Assembly (NCBI RefSeq): GCF_027797205.1
Contig: NZ_CP115607.1
Location: forward strand, 310,001 to 374,000
Length of the DNA stretch: 64,000 nucleotides
Reading direction: 5' to 3'
From: Campylobacter sp. VBCF_01 NA2
GTDB taxonomy: Bacteria > Campylobacterota > Campylobacteria > Campylobacterales > Campylobacteraceae
Shown here: piece after piece, positions 9,763 through 19,293 of the stretch
Layout of the letters: each line of letters starts with the position of its first letter
Position numbering within the stretch: the stretch's first letter is position 1
Position numbers and translations under genes: made by a program
The notes under the pieces: generated by a model
What the model was told of the DNA's origin: nothing
The model's database searches: none
Seen by the model: the letters and a program-made list of their open reading frames with translations, nothing else

Positions 9763-10906
9763 TGATTTCGTCCTTTATGATTTTTATAATGCGCCCTAAA
9801 TCGCAAATTTGCAAAATTTCGCTCTTTTGGGGCGGGTTTTTTAGCGCGTCACCAAGCTCGCTAGCTTCGCAAATTTTGATATTTTTTACTAGATTATACA
9901 GCGCGTTTTGGTTGTGAAAATACCTGCCGCTGATGATTTTAGCGCCAAAGCTTGCAGGCTCGATTGGATTGTGTCCGCCGATATTTGGCACGAAACTGCC
10001 ACCAAGGATTACAATATCGCTAATGGCGTAGAAATTTATCAATTCGCCGATTGTATCAAGCAAAATAAAATCGCTTTTGAAATTTTTGTTTTCGCTAAAT
10101 TTCTCAAAACTCAAATTTAGCTCATCTGCCCAAATTTTCGCGATTTTGGCGCAGTGTTCGAAGCGCGCTGGGTGGCGTGGGGCAAGGATAAATTTGAAAT
10201 TTTTGTTATTTTGCGCGAAATTTTTTAACCCAGCTAAAATCAGCTCTTCTTCGCCCTCGTGCGTGCTAGCAATCGTGATAGTGGTGCGGTTTTGAAATTT
10301 TGGCAAAATTTTGCTTGGAGAGCTAGAATTTGCGCTTTTGATATTTCCAGCTACGATTATGTTTTTTGCGCCAAGCTCGCTAAGACGGGCTTTGTCACGC
10401 TCGCTTTGGGCTAAGACCAAATCAATATTTTCAAAAATTTTATTGTAGTAAAATTTAAATCGCAGATAGTTTTTGTAGCTTTTATCTGAAATTCTGGCGT
10501 TTAAAAGCACGACAAAAGAGCCGTTTTTTTTCGCGCTTCGCACCAAATTTAGCCACAGCTCCGCCTCGAAAATCACGGTAACCTTGGCCTTTTCTAACCA
10601 AAATGGAAGCAGGTTTTCAAATGGCAAAAAGCGCGAGTTTTGCGTGATTTGTTTCGCTGCTGCAAAGCCCGTGTCTGTGGTCGTGGTAAGGGCGATATTT
10701 TCAAAATTTGAGATTAGGTTTTTAAGCGCATTTACCTCGCCAAGACTGCAAGCGTGAAAATGCACATCGCAGGGGTTGAATTTCGGATTTTTAAATAGCA
10801 AAAACCTAGCAGGAAGGCTTTTGTGATATTTTTTTTTGAGGGCTAGCACCGCCAAAAATGGCAGTGCAAGTAGCCAGATAAGAAAAGAAAAAAGTGTATA
10901 AATCAC
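9743..10906 (-). CDS. waaA: Kdo transferase (3-deoxy-D-manno-octulosonic acid transferase)
   Basis: About 387 residues from the GTG at 10906, chosen because it overlaps the flgZ stop as GTGA. One hydrophobic N-terminal helix anchors it in the inner membrane. GT-B glycosyltransferase: HACSLGEV near residue 50, then TTTTDTGF, AQSERD.ARLSELGA, ILAPRHPARFE and GGSFVPNIGGHNPIEPA. Adds Kdo to the lipid A precursor, an essential step in LPS/LOS synthesis. An extended frame to 10936 exists, but coupling favours the shorter form. Confidence 0.93.
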   Translation of the reverse strand: MIYTLFSFLIWLLALPFLAVLALKKKYHKSLPARFLLFKNPKFNPCDVHFHACSLGEVNALKNLISNFENIALTTTTDTGFAAAKQITQNSRFLPFENLLPFWLEKAKVTVIFEAELWLNLVRSAKKNGSFVVLLNARISDKSYKNYLRFKFYYNKIFENIDLVLAQSERDKARLSELGAKNIIVAGNIKSANSSSPSKILPKFQNRTTITIASTHEGEEELILAGLKNFAQNNKNFKFILAPRHPARFEHCAKIAKIWADELNLSFEKFSENKNFKSDFILLDTIGELINFYAISDIVILGGSFVPNIGGHNPIEPASFGAKIISGRYFHNQNALYNLVKNIKICEASELGDALKNPPQKSEILQICDLGRIIKIIKDEINARKSL

Positions 10907-11610
10907 TCTGCTTCTTTGTATAAAATTCTGCCACAATACGGGCAGGTTACGATATCGTCGCTTTTGATAACTGCGCTATAAACTCTGTCGTTTAATCGCA
11001 TGAAACAGCCATAGCAGGCTTGTTTGCGCACTGGAACGACAGCTGTGTTACTAGCCCATTTGCGGATTTTTTCGTAGAAAGATACGGTTTTTGGATCCAT
11101 TGATTTGATTAGTTTTTCGCGAACTGAATAAATTTTTGATCTGCTTTCCTCGACCTCGCCCATTTGGGTGCTAACCTCTGCTTTGATCTCTTCAAGCTCA
11201 GCTTCAAATGCGCTTTTTTGCGTCTCTAAATCAGCGATTAGGGCTTTTTTGGTTTCGACATGTTTTTCTAATCTATCAATTTGCTCGTTTGCAGCACTTA
11301 ACTGCTCTTTTGTGATATCGACCTCGACGCTAAGGGCTTTGATCTCTTTTTCTGTTTTTAGTGAGGCTGATTTTTTCGCGCTACTTTTTGATTTAGCGTT
11401 TAGCTCTGCAATTTGAGCGTTTGTGAGTGAAATTTGCTCACTTAGCTCCTCGATTTCACCGTTTAGCACATCGATTTCGTTTTTGGCTTTGTCGATTTGA
11501 TTAACTTTCGAATTTAGTCTTGCTTGGGCTGCTTCGATTTTTGGCTTGAAGCTGTCTAGTTCTTTGTCGTGTTCGCACAGCTCGACTAACTGATTTAGGT
11601 ATTTGTTCAT
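10903..11610 (-). CDS. flgZ: zinc-ribbon coiled-coil protein, FlgZ/HP0958 type
   Basis: 235 residues: a long coiled coil (about 10-170) and a C-terminal C4 zinc ribbon, CYGCFMRL ... CPYCGRIL. Matches the Helicobacter HP0958 family, which stabilises RpoN (sigma-54) and binds flaA mRNA, so it supports flagellar gene expression. The name rests on architecture and its place between nif3 and waaA. Confidence 0.85.
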   Translation of the reverse strand: MNKYLNQLVELCEHDKELDSFKPKIEAAQARLNSKVNQIDKAKNEIDVLNGEIEELSEQISLTNAQIAELNAKSKSSAKKSASLKTEKEIKALSVEVDITKEQLSAANEQIDRLEKHVETKKALIADLETQKSAFEAELEEIKAEVSTQMGEVEESRSKIYSVREKLIKSMDPKTVSFYEKIRKWASNTAVVPVRKQACYGCFMRLNDRVYSAVIKSDDIVTCPYCGRILYKEAE

Positions 11611-11620
11611 GATTTTCCTT

Positions 11621-12343
11621 TTAGTAATATTTAAATGGATTTTTTTGTTCGTTTATTATAACTTTTATTTTATCTTTTGGCAAGTGTGGAGCAAGGCAAG
11701 CCCCAAAGTAGCGCTCACTTTCAAAGTGATTGATATCTATCAAACAGACCTTGTTTTCTAAATTTTGTATCGCACTATGATATTTGATATCACCTGTGAT
11801 GAAGCAATCCACGCCCAAATTTTCATTTAGTTCGCTTCCACTTCCTGTGCAAAGCGCGATCGTTTTGATATGCGCTTTGGCATTTACAGCTCTGATTATA
11901 GGCATGTTAAATTTGGCTTTTATGTCGCTTACAAGCTCATAAAAGCTCATATCCACGCGCATGAATTCCAAAAATTCTCTGCTTTCATAAATTTCATAGC
12001 CCAAAATTTCACGCGCGACATATTTATTTAGCAGATGTTTGTCGAAATTCGTGTGCATGGCAATGACGCTGATGTTTTTTTGAATTAGTTGATAAATCAA
12101 ATTTGAGGGATAAATTAGCGGATTTAGCGATTTTAGCCCCTTAAAAATCAGCGGGTGATGAACGATGAGAAGCGAGCCTGGCCAGGCTTTTTCCACTAAT
12201 TCGCTTGTAACATCTAGACTTAAATAAATATCGCTAATCTCACTTCCTGTCTCACCTAGTAAAATTCCGCTATTATCCCAGCTCTCGGCGTCTTCGAAAG
12301 GTGCAAGAGTATTTAGAATTTCATAAATTTCGCCTAGTTTCAC
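11621..12343 (-). CDS. Nif3-like dinuclear metal protein (YbgI/DUF34)
   Basis: 240 residues. Metal-ligand motifs: VHHPLIFKG near residue 60, HTNFDKH near 97, and C-terminal DINHFESE. The family binds two metal ions; annotations as GTP cyclohydrolase I type 2 are not firmly proven. Start overlaps glyQ by 4 bp; flgZ follows 10 bp on. Confidence 0.9.
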   Translation of the reverse strand: MKLGEIYEILNTLAPFEDAESWDNSGILLGETGSEISDIYLSLDVTSELVEKAWPGSLLIVHHPLIFKGLKSLNPLIYPSNLIYQLIQKNISVIAMHTNFDKHLLNKYVAREILGYEIYESREFLEFMRVDMSFYELVSDIKAKFNMPIIRAVNAKAHIKTIALCTGSGSELNENLGVDCFITGDIKYHSAIQNLENKVCLIDINHFESERYFGACLAPHLPKDKIKVIINEQKNPFKYY

Positions 12344-13212
12344 AAATTTTCCTTAGCCAAATTTTGCAAGTATTTTTCTGGATCTGCGTAGCATAGAGCG
12401 CAGTTTTTTGCCATATCACGGATTTTTAGGATATAGTCTTGTCTTTGGGTTACGCTGATTGCGCCTCTGGCGTCAAGGACATTGAAGGTGTGCGCTGCTA
12501 GCATGCAGTAATCATACGCTGGTAGAGCCAGTCCCTGCGCTAGGATAGATTTGCACTCAGCTGAGGCGTTTTCAAACTGCGCAAAAAGCCTATTTGCGTC
12601 TGCGACTTCGAAATTGTATTTAGAAAACTCAAATTCGCTTCTTTTATGCACATCGCCATAAGTTACATTTTCGTCCCATGCTATGTCATAGACATTGTCC
12701 TTGTTTTGTAGATACATGGCAAGTCTTTCGAGCCCATAAGTAATCTCGCCACTGATTAGCTCGCAAGGGATTCCGCCTACTTGTTGGAAATATGTGAATT
12801 GCGTAACTTCCATGCCATCTAGCCAAACCTCCCAGCCTAACCCCCAAGCACCAAGAGTTGGGCTCTCCCAGTTATCTTCGATAAATCTAATATCGTGCTC
12901 TTTTAAATTTAGCCCAAGTCGCTCCAAGCTCTTTAAATAGAGCTCTTGGATATTATCTGGGCTTGGTTTTAAAATCACTTGAAATTGATAATATGCGCCA
13001 AGGCGGTTTGGGTTCTCGCCATAACGCCCGTCAGTTGGGCGGCGGCTCGGTGCTACATAGGCTACATTCCACGGCTTATTTCCGATAGCGCGCAAAAATG
13101 TAGCTTGGTGGTATGTGCCAGCTCCACTTGGCATGTCATAAGGCTGGACAAGTAAGCAGCCTTGCTCGTGCCAGTAGTTTTGAAGTGTTAAAATGATTTG
13201 TGAAAATGTCAT
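12340..13212 (-). CDS. glyQ: glycyl-tRNA synthetase alpha subunit
   Basis: 290 residues. Class II catalytic subunit of the alpha2beta2 enzyme: [64 protein letters not shown]. The beta subunit gene glyS is about 19 kb away at 32278, so the subunits are made from separate loci, as in C. jejuni. Confidence 0.97.
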   Translation of the reverse strand: MTFSQIILTLQNYWHEQGCLLVQPYDMPSGAGTYHQATFLRAIGNKPWNVAYVAPSRRPTDGRYGENPNRLGAYYQFQVILKPSPDNIQELYLKSLERLGLNLKEHDIRFIEDNWESPTLGAWGLGWEVWLDGMEVTQFTYFQQVGGIPCELISGEITYGLERLAMYLQNKDNVYDIAWDENVTYGDVHKRSEFEFSKYNFEVADANRLFAQFENASAECKSILAQGLALPAYDYCMLAAHTFNVLDARGAISVTQRQDYILKIRDMAKNCALCYADPEKYLQNLAKENL

Positions 13213-13221
13213 AGCTTTCCT

Positions 13222-13716
13222 TTATAAAATTATTTCGATACTTTGTGAATCTTTTTGTAATGCTTCTGCTTGTTGCGCCCTGTTTGCAAGCAGTTTTGCA
13301 GCCAAGCTCTCATCGCTTAGGGCTAGGATTTGCACGGCTAAAAACGCTGCGTTTTTGGCTCCTGCCTTGCCGATAGCTAGGGTCGCCACAGGTATTCCAC
13401 CCGGCATTTGCACTGTGGCATATAGAGCGTCCATGCCCCCTAGCGCGCTTCCACCAAGTGGTATTCCAAGCACAGGTTTGGTTGTGTTAGCTGCAACTGC
13501 CCCTGCTAAATGAGCTGCCATGCCAGCAGCGCAGATAAAGACCTGCGCGCCCTTTTTCTCGGCGTTTGCGACATACTCGGCGGTGCGTTTTGGTGAGCGG
13601 TGAGCGGAGCTGATTATCATTTCATAAGCCACGCCAAATTCTTTTAGGATTTTCGCGCACTCATTTACGACTTCATAATCGCTTTTTGAACCCATTATTA
13701 TCGATACAAATTTCAC
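13222..13716 (-). CDS. purE: N5-carboxyaminoimidazole ribonucleotide mutase
   Basis: 164 residues, class I PurE. Motifs: GSKSDYEVV at residue 9, [11 protein letters not shown] near 36, [27 protein letters not shown]. Converts N5-CAIR to CAIR in purine synthesis. Start overlaps the U32 gene stop by 4 bp. Confidence 0.96.
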   Translation of the reverse strand: MKFVSIIMGSKSDYEVVNECAKILKEFGVAYEMIISSAHRSPKRTAEYVANAEKKGAQVFICAAGMAAHLAGAVAANTTKPVLGIPLGGSALGGMDALYATVQMPGGIPVATLAIGKAGAKNAAFLAVQILALSDESLAAKLLANRAQQAEALQKDSQSIEIIL

Positions 13717-14975
13717 TTTATTTCCTTTCTTAAAAAGCTAAATTCTGGCAAATTTGCAGGAAGTTTTATTTCGTTTAAATTCCCGCTGTGAATTTCGCTA
13801 AATTCTTTGTTATTTCTAGCAATCAAACGGCTAAATTTGATAAATTTTTTGCCCCCGTTTTCAAAAATTTCTCCAAATTCGTTTTGGCAAGGCTTAATTT
13901 GCGCTCCGTGTGGCGCGAAAATTTCATAAATTTCGCCTAGTGCGATTTTATCTTTGACGCTGATAAACTCGCCGTCATTTGAAATAGCGCAGACTTGGTG
14001 CGTGCCTTCTTCGATACTGGTGTTTAAATTTTGCGTATCGTCGCGCTCGTAAGGGCGTTTGATGAGGTATCCGTCGCTAAAACCGCGATTTTTCAGCGTC
14101 GCTAGCTCGCTTTCGTAAATCTCAGGCTCAAATTTACCGCTGGCTGCGTCATCAATCGCGCGTCTGTAAGCGTTCGTGGCGCATGCGACATAATATTCGC
14201 TTTTGGTGCGACCCTCGATTTTGAAGCTATCAATCGCGCCTGTTTGGAGGATTTTTTCGGCGTGGCTAGCTAGTTTGAGATCTTTGGCGTTCATTATGTA
14301 AGTGCCCTCTCCCTCGCACTCTTGCAGGCGAAATAGGGCGTTATTATCGCTATTTTTGGCGTAAATTTCGTATTTGAAACGGCAATCGTTCGCGCAACTG
14401 CCTCTGTTGCTAAATCGCCCGCTTTGAACCGCGCTGATTAGGCAACGCCCGCTGTAAGCAAAGCACATCGAGCCATGCACGAAAATTTCGATTTCTAAAT
14501 TTGGCAAATGCTCTTTGATTAGCACGGCGTCTTTTAGCGTCATTTCGCGCGCTGCTACTATGCGCGTAGCCCCTAGCTCGCTCCAAACCTGCGCGTCAAG
14601 CCAGTTTAGGACATTTGCTTGGGTCGAGATATGTAACGGAATATCTGGGGCGAATTTTTTTGCCAAACGCGCTACGCCAAGGGTCGCGACCAAAATCCCA
14701 TCTACGCGCAAATCTTGCAAATATTCAAGGTGGCGCGAGAGAGTGTCGATTTGGACATTTGTGGGAAATCCATTTACTGTGGCGTAGATTTTTTTGCCCA
14801 TTTTATGGGTAAAACAGACGCCCTCTTCAAAGCTAGTTTTATCAAATTCCTTTGCGCTTCTTTGGCGAAGCGAAAACGCCCCCGTGCTCGCATATACAGC
14901 GTCTGCGCCGTAGGATAGGGCGATTTTTAGTTTAGTTAAATTTCCTGCTGGACTTAGAAGTTCTGGTTTTTTCAA
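13713..14975 (-). CDS. peptidase U32-family protein
   Basis: 420 residues. The family signature EIFVHGSMCFAYSGRC...S lies near residue 162, with the further Cys pair CANDCRFKYE. Some members (TrhP/RlhA) act in tRNA or rRNA hydroxylation rather than proteolysis; which subgroup this is cannot be decided here. First gene of the minus-strand run. Confidence 0.88.
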   Translation of the reverse strand: MKKPELLSPAGNLTKLKIALSYGADAVYASTGAFSLRQRSAKEFDKTSFEEGVCFTHKMGKKIYATVNGFPTNVQIDTLSRHLEYLQDLRVDGILVATLGVARLAKKFAPDIPLHISTQANVLNWLDAQVWSELGATRIVAAREMTLKDAVLIKEHLPNLEIEIFVHGSMCFAYSGRCLISAVQSGRFSNRGSCANDCRFKYEIYAKNSDNNALFRLQECEGEGTYIMNAKDLKLASHAEKILQTGAIDSFKIEGRTKSEYYVACATNAYRRAIDDAASGKFEPEIYESELATLKNRGFSDGYLIKRPYERDDTQNLNTSIEEGTHQVCAISNDGEFISVKDKIALGEIYEIFAPHGAQIKPCQNEFGEIFENGGKKFIKFSRLIARNNKEFSEIHSGNLNEIKLPANLPEFSFLRKEIK

Positions 14976-15047
14976 AAATAATCCTATAAAATTTTTTAAA
15001 GCGTGATTTTACTACAATTTAGCAAAAAAATATTTTAAGGAAGCAAA

Positions 15048-15833
15048 ATGAAGGTCGATTTACACAACCACACAACCCTTTGCAACCACGCTAGCGGGAG
15101 CGTTTGCGAGTATGTGCAAAGAGCGTGCGAGCTGGGGTTTGATATCTATGGATTTGCTGATCATGCGCCGATGAATTTCGATGAAAAGTATCGTATGAGC
15201 TTTTCGCAGATGAGCGAATATGAGCGTATGATAAATGAAGCAAGGTCGAAATTTGGGGATAAAATCGAAATTTTAACCGGCTATGAAGTGGATTTTATGC
15301 GAAATCGCGCGCTTATAGATGAGCGAGTTTTATCGCGCAAATGTGATTATTTAATCGGTTCGGTGCATTTTTTGGATAATTGGGGCTTTGATAATGAGGA
15401 ATTTATCGCGCAGTGGAGCGAGCGCGATATAGACGATATTTACGCTGAGTATTTTGCGCTGATTTGCGCGCTGTGTGATAGCGGTAAATTCGACATTTTG
15501 GGGCATTTTGATTTGATTAAAATTTTTAAATTTACCCCTAAAAAGGATATTAGGATACTAGCGCGCGAAGCTATAAAAGCTGTGAAAAAAAGCGGTATCA
15601 CGCTAGAATTAAACGCCGCTGGACTTCGCAAAATGGTAGGCGAGATTTATCCAAGCGACGCGCTTTTGGCTGAGTTTGCGAGCGCGGGTGTGGATATTAG
15701 CTTTGGCTGCGATGCGCATGCTGTGGCACAAGTGGGCTTTGGATACGATGAGCTGACGCGCAAGGCTAGGGCGTTTGGCTGGGATACGGTGGCTGTATTT
15801 CGCTCACGAGATAAAGAGCTAGTGAAATTTTAA
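15048..15833 (+). CDS. PHP-domain histidinol-phosphatase-like phosphoesterase
   Basis: 261 residues. PHP metal motifs: VDLHNHTTLCNHA at residue 3, FADHAP near 36, TGYEVDF, GSVHFLDN, HFDLIK and CDAHAV. Resembles HisK/HisJ-type histidinol-phosphate phosphatase in histidine synthesis, but other PHP phosphatases look alike. Divergent from the U32 gene; AAGGAAGCAAAATG gives the start. Confidence 0.85.
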   Translation: MKVDLHNHTTLCNHASGSVCEYVQRACELGFDIYGFADHAPMNFDEKYRMSFSQMSEYERMINEARSKFGDKIEILTGYEVDFMRNRALIDERVLSRKCDYLIGSVHFLDNWGFDNEEFIAQWSERDIDDIYAEYFALICALCDSGKFDILGHFDLIKIFKFTPKKDIRILAREAIKAVKKSGITLELNAAGLRKMVGEIYPSDALLAEFASAGVDISFGCDAHAVAQVGFGYDELTRKARAFGWDTVAVFRSRDKELVKF

Positions 15834-15848
15834 ATTTAAGGCAAGAAT

Positions 15849-16904
15849 TTGGATATTTACGAACTAGAAAATTTAAGAAAAAATACTTTAAAGGAAATTG
15901 ATGATTTAAAGCCTTTTGTTATTTTGGGGACTTTTGTAATCCCGAGTTTGGTTTTGATAATTTTTCATTATTCTGGTTATGATGTAAAAAGTGCAAGTAT
16001 TCCCATTGCTTTTATTTTATGTTTGCCTATGATTTTTTATATTGCGGATATTTTTGAGCTTGATAAAACGCCACAAATAAAATATATGTTGTTTGCCAGA
16101 ATTACACCTATGATATTTTTTACAATAGCAACAAATTTGGCAGAAAAATATCCAAAATTTTTCTATATTGTAGTTATAATTTTTACTATTTTTTCAATGA
16201 ATTTAATTTATAAAATGTGTATGAAAAGCATAAAAAAATCAAAACAGAAAAAGTATCAAAAAGAATTTAAAATTCAATCTTTGAAGCCTTATTTGGCAGA
16301 GTTTGGTTATGATTATAATGAAAATGGTTTAATAGAAAATATGTATTTAAGACATAGTAAAATTTTTAGAGAAAGTATTAATTATATAGAAAGTGGTAAT
16401 GATAAAATTTGTGGAAAAGTCGATGGAATAAAATTTACTTTTGTAGATATAGCTCTTGTTGATACTATAAAAGGATATGATATTTACGGCGTATTTTTTC
16501 ATGCTAGTTTTAACAAAAAGGCAAATTCAAATTTATTTGTAATTTCAAATGACACCACAAATGACAACGCCAAACAATTTAAAAAAATCACAATGGATAA
16601 TAGCGAATTTAACGCTAAATTTAGCGTTTATTCAAATGATTTGCAAAATGCAATGTATATTTTAAGTCCTGCGTTTATGAAGCGACTTTTGGATTTGAAA
16701 AGACGGCTGAATTTCCCAATCAGCGTTAGTTTTGCGGGAGATAAAATTTACATATTTTTAGATACGGGCAAGGATAATTTTGAGCCAGACATCGATAAAA
16801 GTGTTTTACGCGCAAACCCAGCTTTTACCATAAAACGAGAACTTTCGCATTTTTTATCAATCGTTAAAACTCTAAATTTAAATACAAGAATTTGGAAAGC
16901 GTGA
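15849..16904 (+). CDS. DUF3137 membrane protein, paralogue 1
   Basis: 351 residues. Two to four hydrophobic helices in the first 125 residues, then a soluble domain with the DUF3137 hallmark VYSNDLQNAMYILSPAF near residue 270 and IYIFLDTGKDNFEP. No ATG fits; the start is TTG (TTGGATATTTACGAA), used identically by the paralogue at 18099. Follows the PHP gene by 15 bp. Clearly more A/T-rich than neighbours, suggesting separate ancestry. Function unknown. Confidence 0.8.
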   Translation: MDIYELENLRKNTLKEIDDLKPFVILGTFVIPSLVLIIFHYSGYDVKSASIPIAFILCLPMIFYIADIFELDKTPQIKYMLFARITPMIFFTIATNLAEKYPKFFYIVVIIFTIFSMNLIYKMCMKSIKKSKQKKYQKEFKIQSLKPYLAEFGYDYNENGLIENMYLRHSKIFRESINYIESGNDKICGKVDGIKFTFVDIALVDTIKGYDIYGVFFHASFNKKANSNLFVISNDTTNDNAKQFKKITMDNSEFNAKFSVYSNDLQNAMYILSPAFMKRLLDLKRRLNFPISVSFAGDKIYIFLDTGKDNFEPDIDKSVLRANPAFTIKRELSHFLSIVKTLNLNTRIWKA

Positions 16905-16975
16905 AATTTGGCTAAATTTTGCGTGGAATTTTGTAGAATTTTGCCATTTTGGTAGCTGTGAATTTAAAATTTGTA

Positions 16976-17009
16976 GATTGCCACGCTCGTTTCACTCGCT
17001 CGCAATGAC
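16976..17009. repeat. interspersed GATTGCCACGCTCG...CGCAATGAC repeat
   Basis: 34-bp unit with self-complementary core (GCGAGCGAG/CTCG type) of the GATTGC...GCAATGAC pattern that recurs between genes in many bacterial genomes. Only one copy was noticed in this window. Confidence 0.45.
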
Positions 17010-17078
17010 ACTTAAAAGCGAAATTTCGGTGCAGTATCCTAAAATTTGCGAAGCGAAATTTAAAAATTTCACTAAATT

Positions 17079-17969
17079 TTAGTGTTTTTTCAGCAAATCT
17101 CGCAGGCTCTCTTTGACATTTTTTCCGTCTAAAATTTTGCCTACTTCGCTCGAAATCGGCGTGTAAATTCCATGCTCTTTGGCGATTTTTTCGACTGCGC
17201 GCGCAGTATATACGCCCTCTGCGACCTCGCCAAGCTCGCTTAAAATTTGCTCCAAGCTTTTGTTTTTAGCTAAGCCTAGCCCCACGCGGTAGTTGCGCGA
17301 AAGCTCACTAGAAGCGGTCAAAAACAGATCGCCAACCCCGCTAAGACCTAAAAATGTGTCGTCTTGTGCGCCAAAAAACTTGCCAAATCGTGCGATTTCG
17401 ACGATTCCGCGCGCGATGAGGCTGGCTCTGGCGTTGTTGCCGAGCCCCAGCCCGTCGCAAATCCCGCTGGCTATGGCGATGACATTTTTATACGCGCCAC
17501 AGATTTCTGCGCCGATGACATCGGTGCTGGCGTAGGTTTTCATGTATGGCGGAAAAAGTTCTGCGATCGCTTCGGCGAGGGCGAGGGTTGTCGAGCTTAC
17601 CACGAGGGCGCAAGGTAGTTTGCGCGTAACTTCGCTCGCAAATGAGGGACCTGAGAGGTAGGCGAGGTTTTGCGCACTCGTGTGGCGCTCGAAAATCTCG
17701 TTTAAAAACCTGCCACTGCTGGCCTCGATGCCCTTTGAGGCGACTAGGATTTTTTGGTTTTTGTTTGTGAAATTATGGGCCAAAAACTCCGCCGTGTGCT
17801 GTGCGGCGATGACAAATACTAGCATTTCGCAATCTAGTGCTTCTTCGATACTGACGAAATTTGGCAAATCTCGCGGTGTGCGCGAGGTGATGACGCACTC
17901 GTTTTTTTCGCTTAACGCGCCACAAAGCGCACTTCCCCATTTACCTGCACCGATGATTGCTATTTTCAT
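17079..17969 (-). CDS. gpsA: glycerol-3-phosphate dehydrogenase [NAD(P)+]
   Basis: 296 residues. Rossmann GAGKWGSAL at residue 7, SGPSFA near 124, catalytic Lys in CGAYKNVIAIASG near 180, then NARASLIARGI and GVGDLFLT. Makes sn-glycerol 3-phosphate for phospholipids. Sits between the two DUF3137 paralogues. Confidence 0.96.
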   Translation of the reverse strand: MKIAIIGAGKWGSALCGALSEKNECVITSRTPRDLPNFVSIEEALDCEMLVFVIAAQHTAEFLAHNFTNKNQKILVASKGIEASSGRFLNEIFERHTSAQNLAYLSGPSFASEVTRKLPCALVVSSTTLALAEAIAELFPPYMKTYASTDVIGAEICGAYKNVIAIASGICDGLGLGNNARASLIARGIVEIARFGKFFGAQDDTFLGLSGVGDLFLTASSELSRNYRVGLGLAKNKSLEQILSELGEVAEGVYTARAVEKIAKEHGIYTPISSEVGKILDGKNVKESLRDLLKKH

Positions 17970-18098
17970 AAATTCACTTTCAAATTTAAAATAAATATAC
18001 GAATTTATCCAAATTTTGATAAAAAAATAATCAAAATTTGGATTTTTTGTGAAAAATAAAGATTTAGATTAATATTTATATTTGTGTGATAATTAAAG

Positions 18099-19178
18099 CT
18101 AAATTTTCCAAATTTTGGTGTTTAAATTTAGTATTTTTACTATCGATAAAAAATTTGCAAATTCTTTTATTATAGTTGTTGCTGTTTGAGTGGTGCTTAT
18201 ATCGATATTTGGCTCAAAACTATCTTTTTTGGTGTCAATAAAAATATAAATTTTGCTTTTGAAAAAACTTACTATGATAGGTGAATTAAAAATTTGCCTT
18301 AATTGTGTAAGTCGCTGCATAAAAGCGGGACTTAGAATATACATTGCATTTTGCACATCGTTTGAATATACATCAAAGAATTTATTAAATTCTGTATCGT
18401 CCATAGTGATTTTATCGCTTACAAAACCATAATCTTGCAATTTATATTTTTTTGTTGTTATAAAAGTCGTGAATTTAACTTTTTTGTTAAATTCAGCATA
18501 AAAAAATACGCCAAAAGTAGAAAAATTTATACTATTATGCACCATTATATCGGATAGTTCAAATTCTATATTATCGACTTTCCCGCTGATTTTATCATCG
18601 CCACCCGAAATTTCTTTCGTGCCAAAAATTAGACTATTTCTTATAAAATTTAAATTGATATTTCCTTTGGTTTCATACTCATACCCTTCTTTTAAAAACA
18701 TAGGCTTTAAATATTTTAATTTAAATGCTTTTTTGTATTCTGCTATCTTATCGTTTTTTGCTAGGTTAAAAAACGCCAAATACGATACAAACATAGCAAA
18801 TAAAGTAAGATATATCGCAGTAATATATGGAAAATCTACTTTGGTATATTGTGCTAACCCAAACAATAATATATAAGGTAAAAATAAAAAAAACATTTCC
18901 TTCATTATTATAAATTTTCTTTCATCTCTTAGATATATATAAGTAAGAAATATTGCAAAAACTATGACAGAAATAACATCTATTGTAGGATTTATAGCAA
19001 CGGTAATGTCAAATTTTTGATTTTGCTCATAAGCTAAGTTAAAAAATCCAAGCACAAGCTGATTATAAGAAATAAGTATAATAGGGATTAACAATGTATA
19101 TAAAAAATATTTTATTTTTAATTTATGAATTTCTTTTAAAATTTTTATTCTTAAATTTTCTAGTTCGTTAATATCCAA
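18099..19178 (-). CDS. DUF3137 membrane protein, paralogue 2
   Basis: 359 residues with the same plan as the gene at 15849: N-terminal MDINELENLR, several hydrophobic helices to about residue 140, and the C-terminal DUF3137 segment VYSNDVQNAMYILSPAFMQRL. TTG start in the same TTGGATATTAACGAA context. Strongly A/T-rich. The two paralogues point towards each other across gpsA. Function unknown. Confidence 0.8.
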   Translation of the reverse strand: MDINELENLRIKILKEIHKLKIKYFLYTLLIPIILISYNQLVLGFFNLAYEQNQKFDITVAINPTIDVISVIVFAIFLTYIYLRDERKFIIMKEMFFLFLPYILLFGLAQYTKVDFPYITAIYLTLFAMFVSYLAFFNLAKNDKIAEYKKAFKLKYLKPMFLKEGYEYETKGNINLNFIRNSLIFGTKEISGGDDKISGKVDNIEFELSDIMVHNSINFSTFGVFFYAEFNKKVKFTTFITTKKYKLQDYGFVSDKITMDDTEFNKFFDVYSNDVQNAMYILSPAFMQRLTQLRQIFNSPIIVSFFKSKIYIFIDTKKDSFEPNIDISTTQTATTIIKEFANFLSIVKILNLNTKIWKI

Positions 19179-19203
19179 ATTTTCTCACTTTGGTTTCAGT
19201 TTA

Positions 19204-19267
19204 AAAAATTTCACGCTTTTAAGAGTGGTGCATTTATCGTGCGTGAGCGAAAAAGCGTGAAATTTTT
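19204..19267. repeat. 17-bp perfect inverted repeat
   Basis: Arms AAAAATTTCACGCTTTT (19204-19220) and its complement (19251-19267) are 30 nt apart, between the gatB stop and the DUF3137 start. Could be the gatB terminator (U-rich 3' arm on the minus strand) or a regulatory site. Confidence 0.5.
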
Positions 19268-19293
19268 AATTTAATCCGTTGAAGTCTGGGAAT

